Source: HRBIN23 sp046294495 (lineage in GTDB: Bacteria; Chloroflexota; Dehalococcoidia; Lucifugimonadales; HRBIN23). Taken from it: DNA of 55,250 nt. The stretch lies in NCBI GenBank assembly GCA_046294495.1, contig JBKBKV010000006.1:1-55250 (forward strand). The letters are read 5' to 3'. Made by a program: the position numbers and the translations under genes. The notes under the pieces were generated by a model. The model saw only the letters and a program-made list of their open reading frames with translations, was not told the DNA's origin and did no database searches. Of this stretch, positions 33,812 through 41,444 are shown piece after piece. Positions within the stretch are counted from its first letter, which is position 1, and the number at the start of each line of letters is the position of its first letter.

Positions 33812-34891
33812 CTACCCTCCCCCATCGGTGCCTCGCGCCTGGGGCGCTGCCACCTCAGGGCGGCGGCTCTCTTGGGCCAGGCGCAGTAAGGAGACATTGT
33901 CCATCCAAAGATAGGCCAGCCCCAAAAGGGTAACGGGCGCCAACAGGGCCACATGGGCCACAACGGCGAAGGCTGAGGCGGCGCTGGACGCCGCCCCCAG
34001 GGTTACCAGGGTGGCAGCGGTGAAGAACTCAAAGGGGCCAACGCCCCCTCCCGTAGAGGGAAGGGATGTCCCCAGGTTGGCTACCACTACTGCCAGAACC
34101 ATGGCCCCACCCAGGCCGCCCCATCCCCCCAGGCCCCCGTCTAGCCTGAACCCCACGCCGATGACAACGAACATAGCCGCCTCTGCCAGCCACACGGGAA
34201 GGGAAAGCAGGAGGATGGCAACTAGGCGCTTGGGGCTTTTGAGCACCGCCAATCCATTCAGGAAACGCACCCCCAAATCCAGGGCAGGCCTCCGCAGGCG
34301 CGCAGGGAGCAGGCGGGCCACTGTAAGCATCAGGTGCACTGTGGGCTTGGGGAACCACGCCACCACCAGGAGCACCCCCACCGCCAGGAAGAAGGGGATG
34401 CTGAGCGCCAGGGTAAGCACCAGCCAGTTGATGCCCGTCTGCTCACCGAGGGATTGCAGGATAGCAGACATGGGCATAAAGGACCACATCAGCAGGGCCA
34501 GGAAAAGGAGCGCCAGCCCGTCAAATACCCGCTCTACCAGAATGGTGGCCAGGGCAGAGGTCTTGCTGATGCGCTCCCGCTCCCACAAGAAGTAGGCTCG
34601 CACCAGTTCACCCAGGCGGATGGGTAGCAGGTTGTTGGCCATGTAGCCCACCGCCATAACCGTCCAGAGGCGCCCCAGCATGGGACGCCCCAATGGGTGA
34701 AGAATTACCTGCCACCGCAGGGTGCGAAACCACAGGGCCAGGAAATAAAAGGCCACCCCTGGGAACACATACCAGTAGTTGGCCTGTCGGAAGGCGTGGA
34801 GCATATTGGGGAGGTCAGCACGCCAGAGGAACAGGCCCAGGAAGAGGACGCTTCCCCCAACGCCAACCCAGAAACGAAGCCCCCGGAACAT
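33812..34891 (-). CDS. Lysylphosphatidylglycerol synthase/AglD-type integral membrane protein (UPF0104)
   Basis: 359 residues with about eight hydrophobic helices. The family pattern is visible: VAFYFLALWFRTLRWQVIL, then GYMANNLLPIRLGELVRAYFL (the conserved N-x-x-L-P-x-R-x-G-E motif) and SLPSTGGGVGPFEFF (the P-x-x-x-G-G-x-G motif). Members include the membrane half of MprF and dolichol/glycan flippase-like proteins. This one lacks any catalytic domain. Paired with the flavoprotein gene. The strand reads away from the CRISPR remnant. Confidence 0.85.
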   Translation of the reverse strand: MFRGLRFWVGVGGSVLFLGLFLWRADLPNMLHAFRQANYWYVFPGVAFYFLALWFRTLRWQVILHPLGRPMLGRLWTVMAVGYMANNLLPIRLGELVRAYFLWERERISKTSALATILVERVFDGLALLFLALLMWSFMPMSAILQSLGEQTGINWLVLTLALSIPFFLAVGVLLVVAWFPKPTVHLMLTVARLLPARLRRPALDLGVRFLNGLAVLKSPKRLVAILLLSLPVWLAEAAMFVVIGVGFRLDGGLGGWGGLGGAMVLAVVVANLGTSLPSTGGGVGPFEFFTAATLVTLGAASSAASAFAVVAHVALLAPVTLLGLAYLWMDNVSLLRLAQESRRPEVAAPQARGTDGGG

Positions 34892-34975
34892 CTGCCCTCC
34901 TACTTCGGCTCTAGGGGCAGTATATCGGGTCTTGATTTCCCTGGCAAATGCACCCGTTGTATTGCCCAGGGCGCT

Positions 34976-35431
34976 GGATATTGTAAAGCAGTAGCATACG
35001 AGCGCTTTGGCCGGACCATGGCCGACGGCGGCAATTTCTTTGAAACCGAACTCTATGCCAATCTTTTCAAAGGCACTGTGCTGGTGGAGCCGGACAGGAT
35101 AGGCGAGTTCAAACCCCGGGAAATTGGGGGAAAGTCAGAGCCAAAGTCAATCCCGGCCAACGAGCGCCGGAGGCGTCTCCAAGCCCTCCTTAACGCCCTT
35201 GACCTCCTTTGGGGCGGTGGAAGGACTGCGCGCCTGTTGGCAGACCTTTCCCCAAAGTTCATCGCCTATACCCGCCTCACAGTCAAACACCCCGTTTTCT
35301 TGGAAGCCCTCTCGGCACACTACGAGGATGGCGGGTATGTGCTGGAGGTGGGGCCTTTCACCAATGCCCCGGACAAGTTTGCCCAGTATCGGGTGCAGGA
35401 GACAACCCTTTTTAGGCTGGAGCAGGGGGAA
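34976..35431 (+). pseudogene. Fragment of a Cas7 (Cst2/DevR-type, type I CRISPR) gene
   Basis: An open stretch with Cas7-like features: YERFGRTMADGG, then FFETELYANLFKGTVLVEPDR, ERRRRLQALLNALDLLWGGGRTARLLADLSPKF, and HPVFLEALS. These match the central and C-terminal parts of Cst2/DevR proteins as known to me (E-T-E-L-Y-A-N and G-G-x-R-x-x-R-x-x-D-L-S-P). The N-terminal RNA-binding part is missing: the frame just runs back into the antisense of the flippase gene. After about 35431 the frame turns into low-complexity sequence that ends inside the first CRISPR repeat. It is therefore a decayed remnant rather than a working gene. No other cas gene is visible. Confidence 0.65.
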
Positions 35432-35547
35432 AGGGGAGGTGGGCCAATGGGCGCAGATTGCCGTCGACGGCAGAATGGGGGGCAGAGGGGGATAAAAGGG
35501 GGTTGGTGCGAACCTGGCGGGTGGCGATTTTGGGGGGAAGTGGGGGG

Positions 35548-35714
35548 CTCAATCGAACCGTGCTGGGGTTGAAAGCAGGTTAGTTGACCGAGTCCCATCC
35601 TCTCGCTTCAGTCTCATGTCTCAATCGAACCGTGCTGGGATTGAAAGAAGCCCTGTGCGGGGTTATTACCCTGCACAGGGCGAGGTCCCAATTGGACCAT
35701 GTTGGGGTTGAGAT
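35548..35714 (+). CRISPR. Relic CRISPR array with three repeats, two spacers
   Basis: Two nearly identical 28-bp repeats (35548-35575 and 35620-35647, one difference) begin CTCAATCGAACC and end ATTGAAAG/GTTGAAAG. The inner TCAATC and GATTGA are inverted, the usual repeat hairpin. A third, degenerate copy (35687-35714, seven differences) closes the set. The spacers are 44 bp (35576-35619) and 39 bp (35648-35686). The 3' ATTGAAAG-like end is typical of type I/III repeats. The array runs in the same direction as the adjacent Cas7 fragment and looks inactive. The second spacer can fold into a 12-bp hairpin. Confidence 0.75.
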
Positions 35715-35789
35715 GGGTGCCCTTGAAGGGGTCTACGTTTAGCCCACGCCCGCTAGGGCGCTCACGCCGGGTAGGTGGGGTGGCCCTTC

Positions 35790-36845
35790 CTAGAACTGCC
35801 TCAAGAACCGCAGGTCGTTGGCGTAGAAGAGGCGGATGTCCTCTATGCCATACTTGAGCATGGCGATTCGCTCCGGCCCCATGCCAAAGGCGAAGCCGGT
35901 GTATTTTTGGCTGTCGTAGCCTACCATCTCCAGCACCCGGGGGTGCACCATGCCCGCCCCCATAATCTCAATCCAACCGCTCCCCCTGCAGATGCGGCAC
36001 CCCCTCCCTTCGCAGGCGAAGCAGTCTATAGCCATGTCTACGCCGGGCTCCACGAAAGGGAAGTAGTCGCACCGGAAGCGGATGCGTCGCTGGGGGCCGA
36101 AGATGCGTCTGGCGAACTGGTAGAGGGTGCCCTTCAGGTCAGCGAAGGTGACGCCCTCGTCCACCGCCAGCCCTTCAATCTGGAAGAAGTGCCACTCGTG
36201 GGTGGCGTCGGTGGCCTCGTAACGGTAGCATTTGCCGGGCACCACAACGCGAATGGGGGGCTTCATGCGCTCCATCACCCGCGCCTGCATAGGGGAGGTG
36301 TGGGTGCGCAGGAGCATTGTGCGCTCGCCCGCGGGCGTTACAAAGTCCACCCATAGGGTGTTCCACATGTCGCGCGCCGGGTGGTCTTTGGGTATGTTCA
36401 GCAGTTCAAAGTTGTATCGGTCCCACTCCACCTCTGGGCCTTCCACCACCTGGAAGCCCATGCTGACAAAGGCGTCGCAAATCTCCCGCACAATCTGGGT
36501 AGTAGGGTGGAGCCTCCCCCGCAGGATAGGGCGCCCAGGCAGGGTGATATCCAGGGCCTCTTGGGCTTTTCGGGCCACCTCCTGGGCCTTGAGGGCCTCC
36601 TGGCGCTGGGCGAAGCGCTCCTCCAGCAGGGCCTTCACCCGGTTGCCTACTCTCCCCACCTCCCGACGCTCCTGAAGGGGCAGGGTAGGGAGCGCACGCA
36701 GTAGGAGGTTAACTTTGCCATCCCGCCTACCAAGGTAGGCGATGCGCCAGGCGTCCATGTCCTCTGGGGTGTTGACCTGCTCCAGGGCGGCCAGGGCCTC
36801 CTCCTGGAGGGCGTAAAGGCGTTGAAGCAGTTCTTGCGCAGTCAT
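35790..36845 (-). CDS. pheS: Phenylalanine-tRNA ligase alpha subunit
   Basis: 351 residues. The N-terminal coiled coil (EEALAALEQV ... LEERFAQRQ) is followed by the class II catalytic core: motif 1 region HPTTQIVREICDAF, motif 2 VVEGPEVEWDRYNFELLNIP (with the DHPARDMWNTLW segment), motif 3 GFAFGMGPERIAMLKYGI. Zinc-like CFACEGRGCRIC is an extra cysteine segment seen in many PheS. The ATG at 36845 (AAGGTG upstream) gives the normal length; a GTG at 36893 is possible. It follows glyA on the same strand. The expected pheT is not next to it; the CRISPR remnant occupies that place. Confidence 0.95.
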   Translation of the reverse strand: MTAQELLQRLYALQEEALAALEQVNTPEDMDAWRIAYLGRRDGKVNLLLRALPTLPLQERREVGRVGNRVKALLEERFAQRQEALKAQEVARKAQEALDITLPGRPILRGRLHPTTQIVREICDAFVSMGFQVVEGPEVEWDRYNFELLNIPKDHPARDMWNTLWVDFVTPAGERTMLLRTHTSPMQARVMERMKPPIRVVVPGKCYRYEATDATHEWHFFQIEGLAVDEGVTFADLKGTLYQFARRIFGPQRRIRFRCDYFPFVEPGVDMAIDCFACEGRGCRICRGSGWIEIMGAGMVHPRVLEMVGYDSQKYTGFAFGMGPERIAMLKYGIEDIRLFYANDLRFLRQF

Positions 36846-36880
36846 CCCAGACACCTTCAAAAAGCGCCTCTCTTCTTCCC

Positions 36881-38171
36881 TTATCCCTCCCACGGCCAGC
36901 CCTTGTCTACCGTGATGCCCGGCACCGGGAAACGCTTGGTGAGGTGCATCACCTCCTCCCGCACCTGGGCCTCCACCCCAGCGTCGCCGGGGTGGGCAAG
37001 CACCCGCAGGATGAGGGAGGCAACAGCGCGCATTTCGTTTACTCCCATCCCCCGGCTAGTAACGGCAGCGGTGCCTATGCGCAGTCCGCTGGCCACCCGT
37101 GGAGGCTTGGGGTCATAGGGAATGGTGTTGCGGTTCACATAGATGCCTGCGCGTCCCAGGGCTTCCTCCGCCTGGCGCCCCGTCAGGCCGATGGGGGTTA
37201 GGTCTACCAGGAAGAGGTGGTTGTCGGTTCCTCCGGAGACGATGCGCAGACCCCCCTGGCGTAGCCCCTCGGCCAGGGCGCGGCTGTTCTCTACTACGGC
37301 CTGTGCGTAACATCGGAACGAGGGGTGGAGAGCCTCCCCAAAGCAGACGGCCTTGGCTGCCACTACATGCATGAACGGCCCCCCTTGCGTTTGTGGGAAG
37401 ACAGCGCGGTCTATTGCCTGGGCCAGGTCGGTTGTTGACAGGATGAAGGCGCTACGAGGCCCCCGCAGGGTCTTATGGGTTGTAGAGGTAACCACATGGG
37501 CATAGGGGAGAGGAGACGGGTGCGCCCCGCCGGCCACCAGCCCCGGCGATATGGGCGATGTCGGCCACCAGTTTGGCCCCCACCATATCGGCGATGGCAC
37601 GGAAACGGGCGAAGTCTATGGTGCGGGAGTAGGCGGTGTATCCCGTAACGATAACCTTGGGGCGGTGCTCCTTGGCCAGGCGCTCTACCTCGGCAAAGTC
37701 AATGAGTTCTGTTTCTCTATCCACACCGTAGGCGATGAACTTGTAGAGTTTGCCTGAGAAGTTGACCGGGCTCCCATGGGATAGGTGGCCTCCCATGTCC
37801 AGGCGCATCCCCATAATGGTGTCCCCCGGCTCGCAGAGGGCGGCGTAGGCGGCCATGTTGGCTTGGGTGCCCGAGTGGGGCTGGACATTGGCGTGTTCCG
37901 CACCGAAGAGGCGTTTTGCCCGTTCTATAGCCAGCACCTCCACCTGGTCCACGAACTCGCACCCGCCGTAGTAGCGCCGGCCGGGGTAGCCCTCGGCATA
38001 TTTGTTGGTTAGCACTGTGCCAGTGGCCTCCAGGGTGGCGCGGCTCGGGTAGTTCTCTGAGGCGATAAGGATAAGGGAGGTGGTCTGGCGCTCCACCTCT
38101 CGCCGGATGGCCTCCGCCACCTCTGGGTCGGCTTGCAAAGCAGAAGGCAAAACCGCTTGGGGAACAGCCAT
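36881..38171 (-). pseudogene. glyA: Serine hydroxymethyltransferase, frameshifted at 37541-37544
   Basis: Full-length GlyA (about 429 aa if corrected) split by one extra base. The first frame runs from ATG 38171 with ASENYPSRATLEATGTVLTNKYAEGYPG and HSGTQANMAAY, stopping after IAHIAGAGG; the second frame continues LVAGGAHPSPLPYAHVVTSTTHKTLRGPR (the PLP lysine in THKTLRGPR) to the normal end. Four C's at 37541-37544 (plus strand) must be three to restore IAGLVAGG. The gene is essential and otherwise intact, so a sequencing or assembly error is likelier than true decay. It makes glycine and 5,10-methylene-THF from serine. AAGGAG precedes the ATG. Confidence 0.88.
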
Positions 38172-38224
38172 AGCACTCCTTTCGGCTCACGGGAGAGCCA
38201 TCTCCATCAGGATACCACCCCCGC

Positions 38225-39007
38225 CTATCCAACGCTCCCTTTCGCTTCCAACCAGAGGGCCTCCTTCTCTTCTAGGGGAAGAGAGGCAAGGTCCACACCC
38301 CGGCTCTGGCAGGCCTCCTCCATAGCCCGCCACCGCCGGGCGAAACGGGCGTTGGCGGTGCGCAGAGCGCTTTCGGCATCTACGCCTAGCCAACGGGCCA
38401 GGTTCACAATGGTGAACAGCAGGTCGCCCATCTCATTCTCCCGCTCCTGAGGGGCCTGGGCTTGCTGGAGTTCCGCCAGTTCCTCCTGAACCTTCTGGAA
38501 AACACTGGCCAGGTCTGGCCACTCAAACCCCACGCGGGCGGCGCGCTGGGAGATGGTCTGGGCGGCGGCCAGGGCAGGCAGGCCTTTGGGGAGGCCTTCC
38601 AGCAGGGAGGCGTGGGGTTTCTCCTCCTTCTTGATGCGCTCCCATTGCTCCTCCACCTGGCGGGCCGTGTCTACTCTGGCATCCCCGAATACATGGGGAT
38701 GGCGCCGCAGCAGTTTGGCGTTCACCTGACGGAACACATCCTCCCATCGGAAGGCCCCCTGTTCCTCCCCAATCTGGCAGTGGAAGCCGATGTGGATCAG
38801 CAGGTCGCCCAGTTCCTCCACCAGGCGGCGGTCGTCGGCGGCGTCCAGAGCCTCCAGGGTCTCGTGGCACTCCTCCAGCAGGGCGCGCCGCAAGGACTGG
38901 TGGGTCTGCTCCCTGTCCCAGGGGCACCCGTTGGGGGCGCGCAGGCGGGCCAGGATACTCCGAAAGGTCTCAAAGCGGGAGAGGTCGCCCACTTCCTCTG
39001 TCGCCAT
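38225..39007 (-). CDS. mazG: Nucleoside triphosphate pyrophosphohydrolase MazG
   Basis: 260 residues. Two all-alpha MazG repeats are visible: residues 10-115 with GCPWDREQTHQSLRRALLEE, EELGDLLIHIGFHC and the ExxE-type metal acids, and a C-terminal repeat with KVQEELAELQQ and MGDLLFTIVNLARW. The enzyme hydrolyses abnormal NTPs. The ATG at 39007 was chosen because it follows AAGGAG; the frame extends to 39151 but would cross the udg promoter region. It is the first gene of a mazG-glyA-pheS unit and diverges from the uracil-DNA glycosylase. Confidence 0.93.
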   Translation of the reverse strand: MATEEVGDLSRFETFRSILARLRAPNGCPWDREQTHQSLRRALLEECHETLEALDAADDRRLVEELGDLLIHIGFHCQIGEEQGAFRWEDVFRQVNAKLLRRHPHVFGDARVDTARQVEEQWERIKKEEKPHASLLEGLPKGLPALAAAQTISQRAARVGFEWPDLASVFQKVQEELAELQQAQAPQERENEMGDLLFTIVNLARWLGVDAESALRTANARFARRWRAMEEACQSRGVDLASLPLEEKEALWLEAKGSVG

Positions 39008-39080
39008 AATGCTCCTTTCTGGGTCTATGATACCCCACTCCCGGGTCGGGGGGCGTGCTAAACTAGAGGCGGAGGTAGGG

Positions 39081-39689
39081 ATGGGCGAGTTAGAGGCCCT
39101 GCACCAGCGCATCGCTACCTGCCAGGACTGCCCCCTGGGGCGCACACGCACCCATGCCGTTCCCGGCGAAGGGCCGGAGCATCCCCTGGTGATGTTAATT
39201 GGTGAGGCGCCAGGCTACCACGAGGACCAGCAGGGGCGCCCCTTTGTAGGGCCTGCGGGCAAGTTCCTGGAGGAACTCCTGAAGTCGGTGGGGCTAAAGC
39301 GCTCACAGGTGTTCATCACCAATGTGGTGAAGTGCCGCCCCCCCGACAACCGGGACCCCCTCCCAGGCGAGGTAGAGGCTTGCAAGAAGTATCTGGACAG
39401 GCAGATTGAACTACTCCAGCCCAAGATCATCGTTACCCTGGGACGCTACTCCCTGGCCAGGTTCGCTCCCAGGGAGTCTATATCCAAGGTGCACGGCAAG
39501 CCCCGCAAGGTGAAGGAGGGCATCCTTTTCCCCATGTATCACCCTGCGGCGGCCCTGCATTACCAGGGCCTGCGCAACACCCTGGAGCAGGACATTAGGC
39601 TTCTCCCCTCCCTCCTCAAGGAGGTCCAAGAAGGGGGGGCCAAAGTGGCATCGGCAGAGCCGCCGGCCCAGCAGCTTAGCATGTTCTAA
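39081..39689 (+). CDS. Type-4 uracil-DNA glycosylase (4Fe-4S)
   Basis: 202 residues. Four cysteines for the iron-sulfur cluster are Cys14, Cys17, Cys85 and Cys101 (CQDCPL, VKCRPP, EACKKY). Motif A GEAPGYHEDQQGRPFVGPAG begins at residue 41 and motif B HPAAAL is at 154. It excises uracil from deaminated DNA; thermophile-type UDGa proteins look the same. A GGCGGAGGTAGGG site precedes ATG 39081. The frame is open far upstream to 38790, but that part is antisense to mazG. Confidence 0.92.
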   Translation: MGELEALHQRIATCQDCPLGRTRTHAVPGEGPEHPLVMLIGEAPGYHEDQQGRPFVGPAGKFLEELLKSVGLKRSQVFITNVVKCRPPDNRDPLPGEVEACKKYLDRQIELLQPKIIVTLGRYSLARFAPRESISKVHGKPRKVKEGILFPMYHPAAALHYQGLRNTLEQDIRLLPSLLKEVQEGGAKVASAEPPAQQLSMF

Positions 39690-39711
39690 CACGCCATTAG
39701 AGGCATAAGCC

Positions 39712-41367
39712 ATGTCCCCAAGTATGCGTGTTGTTCCCCTCGGTGGACTTGGTGAAATTGGGAAGAACATGCTCGCCCTGGAGATGGGCGAGGACATCGT
39801 CGTGATAGACGCCGGGGTTATGTTCCCCGAGGAGGACATGCTGGGGGTGGATCTAGTAATCCCTGACATCTCCTATCTGCTCCAGCGGAAGGAGAGGGTG
39901 CGGGGTATTCTTATCACCCATGGCCACGAAGACCACACGGGCGCCCTGCCCTATGTGCTTAATCGCCTGCCAGTGCCTGTATATGCGGTGGGGCTGGCCC
40001 ACGGCCTTATTGGGGTGAAACTAAAGGAGCACCGTATGCTCTCCCAGGTGCACCTGCACCAGGTGGAGCCGGGCCAGCCGGTTCGCCTGGGACGCTTTAA
40101 GGCCGAGTTCTTCCCCGTTTGCCATAGCATCCCCGACGCTATGGGCGTGGTTATAGATACCCCTCTGGGCCTGGTTTTCCATACCGGCGACTTCAAGATT
40201 GACCACACCCCGGTGCACGGTAACCCTTCCGACCTATCTCTCCTGGCCAACTACTCCCGGCGGGGCATCTTTTTGATGTTTTCGGATTCCACTTACGCCG
40301 AAACGCCGGGCTATACGCCTTCGGAGCGTGTGCTGAACGAGAGCCTGGACCACATTATCGGTGAGGCACCGGGGCGGGTGATGGTAGCCACCTTCGCATC
40401 CCTTATCTCCCGTGTCCAGCAAGTGCTGGATGCCGCCGCCAAGCACAAGCGCAAGGTGGCGGTGGTGGGTCGGAGCATGGTAGAGAATGTGCAGTTGGCC
40501 CTCAAAATGGGGTATCTGAAACCCAAGCACGGCGTCCTCCAGCCGTGGGGCAACATACGCAATCTGCCACCCCACCAGGTGGTCATCGTTACCACAGGCA
40601 CCCAAGGGGAGCCCACATCGGCATTGGTGCGTATCGCCAACCGGGACCACCGAGAGATTGAAGTGCTTCCCGGGGACACCATTGTGATGTCTGCCTCGCC
40701 CATCCCTGGCAACGAGACGGTCATCAGCAGGACTATAGACAATCTCTGCCGGCAGGGGGCGCGAGTGCTCTACCACCATAACGCCCTGGTGCACGTGCAC
40801 GGCCACGCCGCCCAGGAGGAACTGAAACTGGTGCTTCGGCTTATGCGCCCCCGCTACTTCGTGCCGGTGCACGGGGAGTATCGCCACCTAGTGGCCCACG
40901 CCCAGTTAGCGGTGCAGATGGGTGTGCCACCAGAAAACGCCTTTGTGCTGGAGAACGGGGATGTGCTGGAACTCTCGCCCGAAGGTGGAAGGAAGGTAGA
41001 GCGTGTCCCCTGCGGGCACATCTATGTAGATGGCCTACGCCTGTGGGAGCCGGAGAGCGTAGTGTTGCGGGACAGGTATGTGCTCTCCCGAGACGGGGTA
41101 GTGGTGGCGGTGCTCACGGTGGACAGGAACACGGGGCGTCTGGTGCGCCCACCAGACCTGGTATCCTCTGGCTTTGTGGACCCCCAGGAGGCGCAGGCCC
41201 TCTTGTCCAGGGCGGCCGCCGCCTTGCAGGAGGCGCTGGATAGTCGGCGGGCTATCCCTACCGAATGGGGGTATATATCGTCCAAAGCCAAGGAGGTGCT
41301 AGAGGAGTTCCTTTATCAGGAGACCCGTCGTCGACCTATGGTGTTGCCCGTTGCCATCTCGGTATAA
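39712..41367 (+). CDS. rnj: Ribonuclease J
   Basis: 551 residues. A beta-CASP metallo-beta-lactamase RNase with endo- and 5' exonuclease activity in mRNA decay and rRNA maturation. It has the first metal motif HGHEDH (70-75), the later VFHTGDFKID, FSDSTYAE, the beta-CASP helix HGHAAQEEL region and PVHGEYRHL. The C-terminal tail (from 430) includes the RNase J dimer domain. Only one copy is present here. The ATG lies 22 bp after the glycosylase gene and is probably co-transcribed. Confidence 0.94.
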   Translation: MSPSMRVVPLGGLGEIGKNMLALEMGEDIVVIDAGVMFPEEDMLGVDLVIPDISYLLQRKERVRGILITHGHEDHTGALPYVLNRLPVPVYAVGLAHGLIGVKLKEHRMLSQVHLHQVEPGQPVRLGRFKAEFFPVCHSIPDAMGVVIDTPLGLVFHTGDFKIDHTPVHGNPSDLSLLANYSRRGIFLMFSDSTYAETPGYTPSERVLNESLDHIIGEAPGRVMVATFASLISRVQQVLDAAAKHKRKVAVVGRSMVENVQLALKMGYLKPKHGVLQPWGNIRNLPPHQVVIVTTGTQGEPTSALVRIANRDHREIEVLPGDTIVMSASPIPGNETVISRTIDNLCRQGARVLYHHNALVHVHGHAAQEELKLVLRLMRPRYFVPVHGEYRHLVAHAQLAVQMGVPPENAFVLENGDVLELSPEGGRKVERVPCGHIYVDGLRLWEPESVVLRDRYVLSRDGVVVAVLTVDRNTGRLVRPPDLVSSGFVDPQEAQALLSRAAAALQEALDSRRAIPTEWGYISSKAKEVLEEFLYQETRRRPMVLPVAISV

Positions 41368-41384
41368 TGCCATTGCAAGACAAC

Positions 41385-41403
41385 AAAGGGGTATCCCCCC
41401 TTT
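41385..41403 (+). terminator. Possible weak terminator after RNase J
   Basis: A 7-bp stem AAAGGGG/CCCCTTT around a 5-nt loop ends the gap before ftsK. The T-run is the stem end only, so strength is doubtful. Confidence 0.35.
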
Positions 41404-41444
41404 CGTAGGCCAACGGCCCTGGGGCCGTGTGGGAGGTAGATACT

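Noticed and set aside
34697..34975. 5' part of the open frame containing the Cas7 fragment
   Set aside because: Antisense to the start of the flippase gene and lacks Cas7 features; only the part after about 34976 looks like Cas7.
38790..39080. Upstream extension of the uracil-DNA glycosylase frame
   Set aside because: Antisense to mazG; the conserved protein starts at ATG 39081 after a good ribosome site.
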